The translations under genes were made by a program, and so were the position numbers. The notes beneath the pieces are model-generated. The model was not told the origin of the DNA, made no database searches, and worked only from the letters and a program-made list of their open reading frames with translations. Shown piece by piece: positions 17,728-26,561 of a DNA stretch of 37,523 nt (its first letter is position 1; the number at the start of each line of letters is the position of its first letter). Source of the stretch: Thiobacillus sp. (GTDB taxonomy: Bacteria > Pseudomonadota > Gammaproteobacteria > Burkholderiales > Thiobacillaceae); the NCBI GenBank assembly GCA_019459325.1, contig JAIBFA010000059.1, forward strand, positions 1-37,523, given 5' to 3'.

Positions 17728-18183
17728 TCAGCTTTGTGTCCAGGGCAGGCCGCGTTGCTTCCAGCCGTTGATTTCATTGCGGTGGCCGGTGGTCTTGTTG
17801 AGGTCGCCCTCGAAGCCTTCCAGCACGTTGTAACAGCTGCCGCGTCCCGCCTCGGTGCAGGCCGCAGCCGCCCGATGCGAGCGAGCGCCGGTGCGGCACA
17901 TGAAAATCAGCAGCGATTCCGGGTCGGTGGCTTGCGCAAGCTGGGTAAGAAAGTTGGGATTGAGCACCCAGCCCGGCCACGATTGCCATTCGACGTGCAC
18001 TGCATCGGGAATGGCGCCATTCAGCTCGATTTCGGCGCGAGATCGCACGTCGATAAGACGCGTCCCGGGGGCAAGTTGCAGCAGTTCATGCGCTTCGTGC
18101 GGCAGCAGCGCGCCGGCAATCGACCAGGAATTCGCCTGGCTGCGGCTGTGCGCGGTGTCGAGTAACTCGGTTATACGTCCCAT
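17728..18183 (-). CDS. Rhodanese-domain protein (single domain)
   Basis: A 151-residue cytosolic protein with one rhodanese domain. LIDVRSRAEIELNGAIPDAVHVEW is the conserved N-terminal part, and the active-site loop CRTGARS places the sulfur-carrying cysteine at C96. The C-terminal GFEGDLN then NGWKQRGLPW is typical of small rhodaneses found near glnA or sulfur genes. AAGGA precedes the ATG. A possible promoter reads leftward from AGTATA (18210-18215, the complement of TATACT) with ATGCAA at 18232-18237 as a weak -35. The NtrC site at 18241 lies right behind that -35. The sulfur donor and acceptor are unknown. Confidence 0.9.
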   Translation of the reverse strand: MGRITELLDTAHSRSQANSWSIAGALLPHEAHELLQLAPGTRLIDVRSRAEIELNGAIPDAVHVEWQSWPGWVLNPNFLTQLAQATDPESLLIFMCRTGARSHRAAAACTEAGRGSCYNVLEGFEGDLNKTTGHRNEINGWKQRGLPWTQS

Positions 18184-18240
18184 GATGGAGTCCTTTTACT
18201 ATTCGATTCAGTATATGAAAGGCAGGGGGCGATGCAATCC

Positions 18241-18255
18241 GCACCAATATGGTGC
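18241..18255 (+). promoter_or_regulatory. NtrC binding site 1 for glnA
   Basis: GCACCA-ATA-TGGTGC is a perfect dyad matching the NtrC consensus (GCACC N5 GGTGC). Its centre is about 140 nt upstream of the predicted glnA start of transcription, the same place as the upstream enhancer site at enteric glnA. Confidence 0.88.
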
Positions 18256-18271
18256 GCAAAATTACAGGCGT

Positions 18272-18286
18272 GCATGTTTTTGGTGC
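18272..18286 (+). promoter_or_regulatory. NtrC binding site 2 for glnA (one strong half)
   Basis: GCATGTTTTTGGTGC keeps the outer GCA...TGC spacing and one full half-site TGGTGC. Its centre is 31 nt from site 1, close to three helical turns, so two NtrC dimers could bind on the same face. It lies about 109 nt upstream of the predicted transcription start. Confidence 0.7.
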
Positions 18287-18361
18287 GCTGGCACGGACGG
18301 GTAATGCACTATCCCGCTGCACAGGCCTTGTGGCACAATGCCTCGAGCCCGATTTTTTACA

Positions 18362-18377
18362 TGGCACGCTTGCTGCT
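18362..18377 (+). promoter_or_regulatory. Sigma-54 (-24/-12) promoter of glnA
   Basis: TGGCACG at 18362-18368 and CTGCT at 18373-18377 give the GG-N10-GC spacing of sigma-54 promoters with a full TGGCACG -24 element. Transcription should start near 18388, about 60 nt before the glnA ATG. Together with the two NtrC sites this is a complete nitrogen-starvation control region. Confidence 0.85.
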
Positions 18378-18448
18378 AAGTTAAGTTCATTGCGACACTG
18401 CGGCTGTGGTGTCGTCATTTTTTCTATTTCAGTTTGAGGAGATTCAGC

Positions 18449-19858
18449 ATGGCCGTGGCCGATGTGATCAAGAGAATTAAGGACGATGAAGTGAAGTTCG
18501 TCGACCTGCGCTTTACCGACACCCGTGGCAAGGAGCAGCACGTTTCCATTCCTGCCCGCCTCGTGACCGAGGACTGGTTCGAAGACGGCCACCCCTTCGA
18601 CGGTTCCTCGATTGCCGGCTGGAAGGGCATCCAGGCATCCGACATGCTGCTGAAAGCCGATCCGGATTCGGCCTACATGGATCCCTTCTTCGACGAGCCC
18701 ACGCTGATCCTGACCTGCGACGTGATCGAGCCGTCCGATGGCAAGGGCTACGAGCGCGACCCTCGTTCGGTCGCCAAGCGCGCCGAAGCCTATCTGAAGT
18801 CGACAGGCATCGCCGACACCGCCTACTTCGGTCCCGAACCCGAGTTCTTCATTTTTGATTCGGTCACCTGGCACGACGGCATGTCGGGCTGCGGCGTGAA
18901 AATAAATTCCGAAGAAGCTGCCTGGTCGTCGGCGGAGAAGTTCGAGAACGGCAACACCGGCCACCGTCCCGGCGTGAAGGGCGGCTATTTCCCCGTGCCC
19001 CCGGTCGACAGCCTGCAGGACATCCGCGCCGCCATGGTGCTGGCGCTGGAAGAAGCCGGCATCCCGGTCGAAGTGTTCCACCACGAGGTGGCGACTGCCG
19101 GCCAGTGCGAAATCGGCACCCAGTTCAGCACGCTGACCAAGCGCGCCGATTGGACGCAAACGCTGAAGTACATCGTGCAGAACGTCGCCCACGCCTACGG
19201 CAAAACCGCGACCTTCATGCCCAAGCCCATCGTCGGCGACAACGGTTCCGGCATGCACGTGCACATGTCGCTGTGGAAAGACGGCAAGAACATGTTCGCG
19301 GGCAACGGCTATGCCGGCCTGTCCGAGCTGTGCCTGTACTACATCGGCGGCGTGATCAAGCATGCCAAGGCGTTGAACGCGATCACCAACCCGTCGACCA
19401 ACTCATACAAGCGTCTGGTGCCCGGCTTCGAGGCCCCCGTGATGCTGGCCTATTCGGCGCGCAACCGCTCGGCTTCGATCCGCATCCCGATCGCCGCCAG
19501 CGAGAAGGCCCGCCGCATTGAGACCCGCTTCCCGGACCCCACCGCCAACCCGTACCTGTGCTTTGCTGCGCTGATGATGGCCGGCCTCGACGGCATCCAG
19601 AACAAGATCCACCCCGGCGATCCGTCGGACAAGGACTTATACGACCTGCCGCCGGAAGAGGACGCGAAGATCCCGAAGGTCTGCCACAGCCTGGAAATGG
19701 CGCTGGAAGAACTCGACAAGGATCGCGAGTTCCTGACCCGTGGCGGCGTGTTCACCAACGACATGATCGATGCCTACATCGACCTGAAGATGGAGGATGT
19801 CACCAAGTTCCGCATGACGACTCATCCGGTCGAATTCGCGATGTATTACTCGCTGTAA
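18449..19858 (+). CDS. glnA: Glutamine synthetase, type I
   Basis: A cytosolic dodecameric enzyme that makes glutamine from glutamate, ammonia and ATP; the main route of ammonia assimilation. The 469-residue reading starts at ATG 18449, with GAGGAG (18436-18441) 7 nt upstream. Visible motifs include FDGSSIAGW, the metal and glutamate-binding [20 protein letters not shown] and [17 protein letters not shown]. The adenylylation tyrosine is kept in [11 protein letters not shown] (Y398), so activity is probably also tuned by GlnE. Expression is likely under NtrC and sigma-54 control. Confidence 0.98.
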   Translation: MAVADVIKRIKDDEVKFVDLRFTDTRGKEQHVSIPARLVTEDWFEDGHPFDGSSIAGWKGIQASDMLLKADPDSAYMDPFFDEPTLILTCDVIEPSDGKGYERDPRSVAKRAEAYLKSTGIADTAYFGPEPEFFIFDSVTWHDGMSGCGVKINSEEAAWSSAEKFENGNTGHRPGVKGGYFPVPPVDSLQDIRAAMVLALEEAGIPVEVFHHEVATAGQCEIGTQFSTLTKRADWTQTLKYIVQNVAHAYGKTATFMPKPIVGDNGSGMHVHMSLWKDGKNMFAGNGYAGLSELCLYYIGGVIKHAKALNAITNPSTNSYKRLVPGFEAPVMLAYSARNRSASIRIPIAASEKARRIETRFPDPTANPYLCFAALMMAGLDGIQNKIHPGDPSDKDLYDLPPEEDAKIPKVCHSLEMALEELDKDREFLTRGGVFTNDMIDAYIDLKMEDVTKFRMTTHPVEFAMYYSL

Positions 19859-19878
19859 ACACGGCGAGTGCACACAGA

Positions 19879-19904
19879 GGGGGCGGCTTCGGTCGCCCCT
19901 TTTT
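19879..19904 (+). terminator. Terminator after glnA with UUCG tetraloop
   Basis: GGGGCG (19880-19885) pairs with CGCCCC (19894-19899). The inner GC-TTCG-GT gives a stable C(UUCG)G loop, followed by TTTTT from 19900. It closes the glnA transcript 20 nt after the stop codon. Confidence 0.92.
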
Positions 19905-20009
19905 GTTTGTGTCGTGCTGCCGGCTTATATCTCTGTTGGGCGTGAACATTGATTGCATCAAGATTGCCGGCTTGTGTCCGTTAGAAATGGGTACGTTAAA
20001 CTGAGTCCC

Positions 20010-20480
20010 ATGCAAATCTCCCGTCTTTCCTTCTTGTTGTGCCTGGTTCTGGCTGCGCCTGTGCAGGCGGAAATCTATAAGTATGTCGATGAAAACGGCC
20101 AGGTGACGTTTACCGACGTCTATAAAAAGGGCGCCAAGCGCATCGAGCTGCCGGGCGCACCCGCGCCGCTGTCGGCTGGCGACAGAGCGCCCAGGCGGGC
20201 GTCTTACAATCCCAGTCCAGCAGATTTTCCGCGCATCGATGCCGGCACGCAGAAGCGCCGCGACGATATCCGTCGTCAGGTGTTGCAGGACGAAATTGCC
20301 GGCGAGCGCCGCAATGCTGACGAGGCAAGCCGCCAGCTGGCGCTGGGCAAACGTCTGCAGCCCGGCGAACGTGCGACTGACAAAACCTATATCGATCGCG
20401 TGAACAAATTGCGCGCCACCGTGCAGCAGCACGAACAAAACGTCGCATCCATCCAGCGCGAACTCGCCAATCTGAAGTAA
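20010..20480 (+). CDS. Exported DUF4124-domain protein
   Basis: A 156-residue protein with a clear signal peptide (MQISRLSFLLCLVLAAPVQA, cut before EIYKY). Right after it comes the DUF4124 motif EIYKYVDENGQVTFTDVYKKG, common in proteobacterial envelope proteins. The rest (about 80-156) is rich in R, D, E and Q and looks helical or coiled-coil. I chose ATG 20010 because it gives the signal peptide directly. It lies between glnA and ntrB, but a terminator precedes it, so it likely has its own promoter. Function unknown. Confidence 0.85.
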   Translation: MQISRLSFLLCLVLAAPVQAEIYKYVDENGQVTFTDVYKKGAKRIELPGAPAPLSAGDRAPRRASYNPSPADFPRIDAGTQKRRDDIRRQVLQDEIAGERRNADEASRQLALGKRLQPGERATDKTYIDRVNKLRATVQQHEQNVASIQRELANLK

Positions 20481-20482
20481 AC

Positions 20483-20580
20483 CTTCAGCGCCGCCCGCAA
20501 TCACCCGCAATGGATAGGCCGGGGTTGTCCCCGTAAAGGGGGGCGTGTCTGTAAAGCCGGCACGCACTTAGGCGCTGAAG
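20483..20580. other. Structured intergenic element bounded by a 10-bp inverted repeat
   Basis: CTTCAGCGCC (20483-20492) is the exact reverse complement of GGCGCTGAAG (20571-20580). Inside, CGGGG-TTGT-CCCCG (20520-20533) can form a hairpin that competes with CCCC-GTAAAG-GGGG-type pairing just after it. It begins 2 nt after a stop codon and ends about 18 nt before the possible -24/-12 promoter of ntrB. It could be a terminator-like structure or a small miniature element. Confidence 0.45.
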
Positions 20581-20597
20581 CACCAACAGCCACGCTC

Positions 20598-20613
20598 TGG
20601 CACAATCAGTGCT
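20598..20613 (+). promoter_or_regulatory. Possible sigma-54 promoter of ntrB
   Basis: TGGCAC at 20598-20603 and TGCT at 20610-20613 have the GG-N10-GC spacing of a -24/-12 promoter. Transcription would start near 20624, almost at the ATG codons of ntrB, so either the message is nearly leaderless or the match is fortuitous. No NtrC dyad was noticed just upstream. Confidence 0.5.
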
Positions 20614-20625
20614 TCTGGTTTGTGC

Positions 20626-21681
20626 ATGAGCATGATGACGTCCTTCCCCAGCGAATTTTCCGGACTTGATTGCCTGTCCACCGGCGCGATGGTGCTGGAT
20701 GCCGGCAACCGTATTCAGTATGTCAATCCGGCGGCCGAAACCTTGCTGGGGGTGTCCGGTGCACTGCTGGTTGGGGACGACGTGGGCCAGACGTTTGAGC
20801 GCAGCCCCGAGCTGTTGGCGGCGATTCAGACCGTGCGCAGCGAGCAGGAAACCGTCATCGAATACGAGCTCGATGTGGTGGTCAGCGGCCATCCGCCGAT
20901 CCGCATCGGCTGCAGCATTACTCCGCTGGAGAAACCGGCGCACGCCGTGTTGATCGAAATGCGCGCAGTCGATCCGCACCTGCGCATCGCCCGGCTCGAA
21001 CAGGCGCGCCTGCAGCAGGAGGCTAACCGCGAACTGCTGCGCAACCTGGCGCACGAAATCAAGAATCCGCTCGGCGGCATTCGTGGCGCGGCGCAATTGC
21101 TGGAACACGAACTGCCGCGCGAAAGCCTGCGCGAATACACCCAGGTCATCATCAAGGAATCCGACCGTCTGCAATCGCTGATGGAGCGGCTACTGACGCC
21201 GCACCGTATGCCCCGTTTTGGTGCAGTGAACATTCACGAAGTGCTGGAGCGGGTCCGCAGCCTGATTCTGGCCGAAACGCCGAGCGTGATGCTGCGGCGC
21301 GATTACGACATCAGCCTGCCGGAAATCCGCGCCGATGCCGAACAGCTCATCCAGGCCACGCTCAACATCGCGCGCAATGCGGTGCAGGCGATGCACGGCC
21401 AGGGCGAAATCATCTTCAAAACGCGGGTGGCGCGGCAGCCCACCCTGGAAAGCCGCCGCTATCGGCTGGGCCTGCGGGTCGAGATCATCGACAATGGCCC
21501 GGGCATACCCGACGAGATCCGCGAGCAGATTTTCTATCCGCTGGTGTCCGGGCGCGAAGGCGGCAGCGGGCTGGGGCTCGCCGTCTCGCAAACGCTGGTT
21601 GCGCAAAACCACGGCACCATCGATTGCGATAGCCACCCCGGCCATACCGTGTTTTCCATTTTTCTTCCGCTTCCCACCTGA
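20626..21681 (+). CDS. ntrB: Nitrogen-control sensor histidine kinase NtrB (GlnL)
   Basis: A soluble sensor kinase that phosphorylates or dephosphorylates NtrC according to PII signalling. From ATG 20626 it has 351 residues. An N-terminal PAS domain (about 10-110, with GAMVLDAGNRIQYVNPAAE) is followed by the H-box NLAHEIKNPLGG with H143. The C-terminal ATPase contains NIARNAVQAM, DNGPGIPDEI and GSGLGLAVS. ATGs at 20632 and 20635 are equally possible, and none has a good ribosome binding site. The ntrC start lies 5 nt after its stop, so the two form an operon. Confidence 0.95.
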   Translation: MSMMTSFPSEFSGLDCLSTGAMVLDAGNRIQYVNPAAETLLGVSGALLVGDDVGQTFERSPELLAAIQTVRSEQETVIEYELDVVVSGHPPIRIGCSITPLEKPAHAVLIEMRAVDPHLRIARLEQARLQQEANRELLRNLAHEIKNPLGGIRGAAQLLEHELPRESLREYTQVIIKESDRLQSLMERLLTPHRMPRFGAVNIHEVLERVRSLILAETPSVMLRRDYDISLPEIRADAEQLIQATLNIARNAVQAMHGQGEIIFKTRVARQPTLESRRYRLGLRVEIIDNGPGIPDEIREQIFYPLVSGREGGSGLGLAVSQTLVAQNHGTIDCDSHPGHTVFSIFLPLPT

Positions 21682-21686
21682 ACGCC

Positions 21687-23099
<1,413 letters not shown>

Positions 23100-23115
23100 T
23101 CCGCGGATGCCCCGG

Positions 23116-23151
23116 AAAAAAAGAAGCCGACAACTAGTCGGCTTCTTTTTT
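23116..23151. terminator. Bidirectional terminator between ntrC and grxD
   Basis: GAAGCCGAC (23123-23131) and GTCGGCTTC (23137-23145) form a 9-bp stem with loop AACTA. It is preceded by seven A residues and followed by six T residues, so it can end ntrC on the + strand and grxD on the minus strand. Confidence 0.93.
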
Positions 23152-23168
23152 GGGGGAGCGGGGCTCGC

Positions 23169-23489
23169 TCAGGCGGCTTGCGCTTCTTCCAGCAACTTCT
23201 GGATTTCGCCCTTCTGATACATCTCGATCATGATGTCGGAGCCGCCGATCAGCTCGCCCTTGACGTAGAGCTGCGGGAAGGTCGGCCAATTGGCGTAGTA
23301 CTTCAGGTTCTCGAAAATTTCCGGATCGGCCAGGACGTTGACCGCCAGAAAGTCCTTCACGCCGCAGGCCTGCAGAACTTGTGCCGCGCGCGACGAAAAG
23401 CCGCACTGCGGAAACTGGGGCGTGCCTTTCATATACAGCACGACGGTGTTGGTGGTGACTTGGTCACGAATGCGGTCTAGCGCGGTCAT
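23169..23489 (-). CDS. grxD: Monothiol glutaredoxin, Grx4 family
   Basis: A 106-residue cytosolic glutaredoxin that binds and hands on [2Fe-2S] clusters, usually with BolA-type partners. The active site is CGFS at residues 29-32, and the glutathione-binding WPTFPQLY and GGSDIM motifs are present. The start ATG 23489 is set by AGGAG 7 nt upstream; a longer in-frame N-terminus to 23507 is less likely. In many betaproteobacteria grxD follows prmC directly. Here about 3 kb of other genes lie between them. Confidence 0.96.
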   Translation of the reverse strand: MTALDRIRDQVTTNTVVLYMKGTPQFPQCGFSSRAAQVLQACGVKDFLAVNVLADPEIFENLKYYANWPTFPQLYVKGELIGGSDIMIEMYQKGEIQKLLEEAQAA

Positions 23490-23553
23490 TTCGGGGCTCC
23501 TGGACAATACTTGACTGGAATACTCGGGAATTATACCTGCGACGACAATCGCG

Positions 23554-24648
23554 TCAAGCGGGTTTTGGCTCGCGCTGATAGGGGCTGATGAAGGCCTTGT
23601 GGAACAGGTGCGGGATCAGCAGATGGGCGGGCATGCGCAGCCAGTGGGCGCGCACGAAGGCAGCCAAGTGAGCGGCCGGGGTGAAGGCGTCGGCGCAACT
23701 TGCATGGTCGGGCGCAAGCGCCCGGGTGAAGATGCCGTCCATCAGTGCGAGCGTGGCGCGATCGGGGGCGGTGGGCTCCAGGGCGGTCTGCACGCTGTCG
23801 GGTACCGGCGTGTCGAGGAAATGGCGCAGATAACGCAAGGCATAGAACAGCGAGCGGCTCAGCTGCAATTCGTGGGCGCGCGCAGTCAGACGGGGCCAGA
23901 AGTCGGAGTCAACCGCGGCATCGCGCAGCAGCAGGTCAAGGTCGGTGAGGTCGCGCAGTCCGTGCGGCAGTTCGCCGTCGTGGAACAAATGCGTGGCCGA
24001 ATGCAGGATGCGGTCTTCCGCCGCCAGCACATGGATGCCGGGCAGGCCGTCCACCGCGACGGCGCGGCTGCGCAGCTTGGCGGAATCCGGATGGTAGCGC
24101 GCAGTGTCAGGCAGGATCGCGTGATGCACGTCGACCACGGTGTCGCGCTGGATATGCTGCATCGGTGGGATCTCGTGCATCCAGCGGCGGTAATAGCGCT
24201 TGTCATATTCGGACAAGCCGGTGGCGTGCCAACCTGCCAGCATGAGCGAAGATTCAGCCTGCGGCAGCCGCTCGCGCGGGACCAGGATGTCGATGTCGTT
24301 GAACAGTCGCCCCTCTGCAGCCGGCAGTTTGGCAGCGACATAGGCTGCGCCCTTAAGCACGATCAGCGGCGTGTCGAGATCGGCCAGTGCGTCGCGAAGC
24401 TGCTGCAGTTCCCAGCGCACCGCGATCTGCTGCTTGTTGGCCAGCGTTTCGGCGGCGTCGAAGTGCCAGCGCGCCAGCGCCGGAATCGCCGCCGTCAGTC
24501 CGTGCTGGCGCAAGCGGTGCGCCAGACGCGCGAGCAGTCCGGCCGCCCGAGCCTGTCGCACCAGCGTGTCCCACTCGCTCATGGAAAAACGGGTGATGGT
24601 GTCCGGCGTGCGCAGGGTGCGGATGAGCAAGTCGCGGGATAGTCGCAT
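23554..24648 (-). CDS. Nucleotidyltransferase-fold protein (PF14907-like) of the HPr-rel-A type cassette
   Basis: A 364-residue protein resembling the uncharacterised nucleotidyltransferase family often found beside HprK-related or PqqD-like genes. The likely nucleotide-binding core is LIVLKGAAYVAAKLP (95-109), R114 and NDIDILVPRERLP (117-129), where D118 and D120 are the expected metal-binding acids. The rest is helical. The start is uncertain: ATG 24648 lies 4 nt after the kinase stop codon, while GTG 24669 would overlap it; neither has a clear ribosome binding site. It is the last gene of the four-gene cassette and ends 64 nt before grxD. The substrate is unknown. Confidence 0.82.
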   Translation of the reverse strand: MRLSRDLLIRTLRTPDTITRFSMSEWDTLVRQARAAGLLARLAHRLRQHGLTAAIPALARWHFDAAETLANKQQIAVRWELQQLRDALADLDTPLIVLKGAAYVAAKLPAAEGRLFNDIDILVPRERLPQAESSLMLAGWHATGLSEYDKRYYRRWMHEIPPMQHIQRDTVVDVHHAILPDTARYHPDSAKLRSRAVAVDGLPGIHVLAAEDRILHSATHLFHDGELPHGLRDLTDLDLLLRDAAVDSDFWPRLTARAHELQLSRSLFYALRYLRHFLDTPVPDSVQTALEPTAPDRATLALMDGIFTRALAPDHASCADAFTPAAHLAAFVRAHWLRMPAHLLIPHLFHKAFISPYQREPKPA

Positions 24649-24652
24649 GAAA

Positions 24653-25576
24653 TCAGGCAGGGCGAGCACCGTTGGCCAGTCGATCGAATGCGGCGATGGC
24701 TTCGCTCAACTGGCTGTAGCGAAAATCATAGCAGGCGGTCTGGTCGATCAGCGCTGCGCCGACGCGGAAACCATCCGCACCCAGGTGACTGTAGTTGAAT
24801 GCGTTTTGCGCCAGGAACATGAACGTCTGCGCCTTGGAGCGTGGCGTCAGGGTGGTACGGGCGCCGGCCTCCCATTTGGGGAATATCACCCAGCCGGGGC
24901 GTGCGGTTTCGTGCTGGCGCTGCACGCTGTCGCGCGGCGGACGCATGTGCGCCACCGTGCCTTTGACCGTGTCGTGCGAGGCGCGGTTGATGTAGGCATC
25001 GGGGGAAAACTGGCGAATGACGTCGATCGACTGGTTCTTCAGGCTGACCGGCCGCGGCAGCGGCTGGATCAGGCCACTCTTGCGGTCGATCAGGGTGAGT
25101 TCGTCGGACAGCAGGCGCCAGCCCGACAGCACCAGACCGGCTGTCAGCGTGCTTTTGCCGGAACCGGGCGGAGCGGGCAGGATGGCGGCCAAGCCATTTT
25201 TCTCGACCACTGCGGCGTGGATGATGAGGTATTGATGCGCCTGGGTCGACACGCACCAGTTGAGCCCCCATTCCAGCATCGGAAACGCCTGGTCACGCGG
25301 CAAGGGCTTGAAAGGCTGCATGCCATCAAGCGAAAACGCTGCCTGGGCGCGCACCCAGCGGCGCAGGTTGCCAGGCGGATTCACAGACACGTGGAAATCG
25401 GCAAAGGCTTCGTGTGTGCTGCGCACCTCGAACTGACCATAGAGTTCGGCCAGGCCTTCTGCCACGAACGGGATGCGCGATTGCACCTTGAGCGAGAACG
25501 GCCCCGTTCGCATCCAGACCCCGGCGCCAGCCAGCTGCCTGCGCAATTCGGCGGGGGGTAGTTGGAGCAGTTTCAT
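24653..25576 (-). CDS. HprK-related kinase A (HPr-rel-A system)
   Basis: A 307-residue protein with the P-loop APPGSGKS at 135-142 and a kinase-like LLSDELTLID (155-164), as in HPr kinase/phosphorylase. The N-terminal 120 residues (including PFSLKVQSRIPFVAEGLAEL) differ from true HprK. No HPr protein or sugar phosphotransferase gene is nearby, so it probably does not act on HPr serine. Families named HprK-related kinase A are known to sit beside a small PqqD-like protein, as here. Its start overlaps the preceding stop in ATGA. Its substrate, perhaps a peptide or a small molecule, is not known. Confidence 0.85.
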   Translation of the reverse strand: MKLLQLPPAELRRQLAGAGVWMRTGPFSLKVQSRIPFVAEGLAELYGQFEVRSTHEAFADFHVSVNPPGNLRRWVRAQAAFSLDGMQPFKPLPRDQAFPMLEWGLNWCVSTQAHQYLIIHAAVVEKNGLAAILPAPPGSGKSTLTAGLVLSGWRLLSDELTLIDRKSGLIQPLPRPVSLKNQSIDVIRQFSPDAYINRASHDTVKGTVAHMRPPRDSVQRQHETARPGWVIFPKWEAGARTTLTPRSKAQTFMFLAQNAFNYSHLGADGFRVGAALIDQTACYDFRYSQLSEAIAAFDRLANGARPA

Positions 25577-25848
25577 GCGGATTCCAGCAGGCCGATTTTC
25601 CGCAGACTGGCGAGCGTATCTTCGATCAGTTCATGGAGTTGCGGGGTGTCCGCAACGCCGAGGCGGGCTGCCAGCGCGGCAGCGAGTTCGGTCGCGGTGT
25701 AATCGGGGTGATCCCGGCAGCTTTGATACAGTGCCAGGGTCAGGGGCTTCAGGTAATGGGTATCTCCCGATGCCGTATCGTAGACGACTGCCTCATCTCC
25801 CCAACTTTTCAACAGGCGTGAGGGGGGCGACGAAGCACGGGGCGCCAT
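25573..25848 (-). CDS. PqqD-like peptide-binding protein (HPr-rel-A system)
   Basis: A 91-residue protein with the PqqD/RRE winged-helix pattern: WGDEAVVYDTASGDTHYLKPLTLALYQ (16-42), then two helices ending in LIEDTLASLRKIGLL. PqqD-type domains bind leader segments of peptides and present them to modifying enzymes. I place the start at ATG 25848 because it overlaps the stop of the exported-protein gene as ATGA; an earlier in-frame start at 25869 is possible. The next gene, the kinase, is joined by another ATGA overlap. The bound peptide is unknown; the exported protein encoded just upstream is the natural candidate. Confidence 0.87.
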   Translation of the reverse strand: MAPRASSPPSRLLKSWGDEAVVYDTASGDTHYLKPLTLALYQSCRDHPDYTATELAAALAARLGVADTPQLHELIEDTLASLRKIGLLESA

Positions 25849-26420
25849 CACTTCCAGCTGAGCGGGCAACCGCGTTCATTCAACATGGCGAGCGAGTTTT
25901 TCAGCCTATCCGAGTTGGTCAGATAATTGTTTTGGAAGAGCGTGATCAGTTCTCCGGAGGTGTAACCAAAGTTGACGTCCGGGTGTGCGGAATTCAGCAG
26001 CGCGGCGACAGCATGGAAGCCCAGATTGGTTGAAATGGGGTCGCCGTTCCCGTTGAGTTCCCGCATGACTTCCAGAAGCGTATAGGGGGTGCCATTGCTT
26101 TTGACATACTGGGTGACGCCGAAGACCGTATTGAACGTGTCTGTGGTTTGGAAACCGGTTCCAATCCACGCATTAAGGTGTTTATCCACTTTCCAGTAGC
26201 CTGGTGTGCAGCCTTGACACGTCACCTTGGGCGCGGACAGGTTGCCGGATGCCATGCCGGAAATGGTGCACTGGTTGGCCCATACCGGGCGGCTGGCCAG
26301 CGTGAAAACCGCCGACACGCCGAGTGCGGCGCCGGTGAGTTTGCGGCGGGATTGATCGATCGCATCGTTTTGCGATGCCTCGGGCGGGGTGTCCTGATTT
26401 TTTGATGTGTGGTCAGACAT
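25848..26420 (-). CDS. Exported TPGYWK-motif protein, first gene of the HPr-rel-A type cassette
   Basis: A 190-residue protein. A 24-residue polar N-tail precedes SRRKLTGAALGVSAVFTLAS (24-43), a twin-arginine-like or Sec signal that would be cut after VWA (residue 48). The mature part has CQGCTPGYWK (68-77), then FNTVFG (96-101), LLEVMREL, HAVAALLNSAHPDVNFGYT (136-154) and a final cysteine C185. The same TPGYWK ... FG ... HAVAALLNAAH pattern occurs in large surface proteins of many bacteria. GAGG 6 nt upstream supports ATG 26420. It leads the four-gene set and is the only exported member, so it may be the target of the others. Function unknown. Confidence 0.83.
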   Translation of the reverse strand: MSDHTSKNQDTPPEASQNDAIDQSRRKLTGAALGVSAVFTLASRPVWANQCTISGMASGNLSAPKVTCQGCTPGYWKVDKHLNAWIGTGFQTTDTFNTVFGVTQYVKSNGTPYTLLEVMRELNGNGDPISTNLGFHAVAALLNSAHPDVNFGYTSGELITLFQNNYLTNSDRLKNSLAMLNERGCPLSWK

Positions 26421-26561
26421 GGCAGGCCTCGATAATCGTTTAGATACTGTCCCGATAATTGCAGCAAGAATCGCACCAATATACATCGAACCTGGCTGAA
26501 TTGCCCGTCTCGCGGGGTGTCCACCCTGCCAGGGGTGGGCGGAATTGGCAGGCAGTGTAAA

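Noticed and set aside
18289..18310. A second -24/-12 promoter at TGGCACGGACGG upstream of glnA
   Set aside because: The GC doublet is not 10 nt after the GG, so the spacing does not fit; the element at 18362 does.
24653..25576. True HPr kinase/phosphorylase
   Set aside because: The N-terminal half differs, no HPr or phosphotransferase gene is near, and the PqqD-like neighbour marks the HprK-related group instead.
26521..26538. CCACCC...GGGTGG hairpin between prmC and the exported-protein gene as a terminator
   Set aside because: The stem is short, the loop is GC-rich and no T-run follows on either strand.
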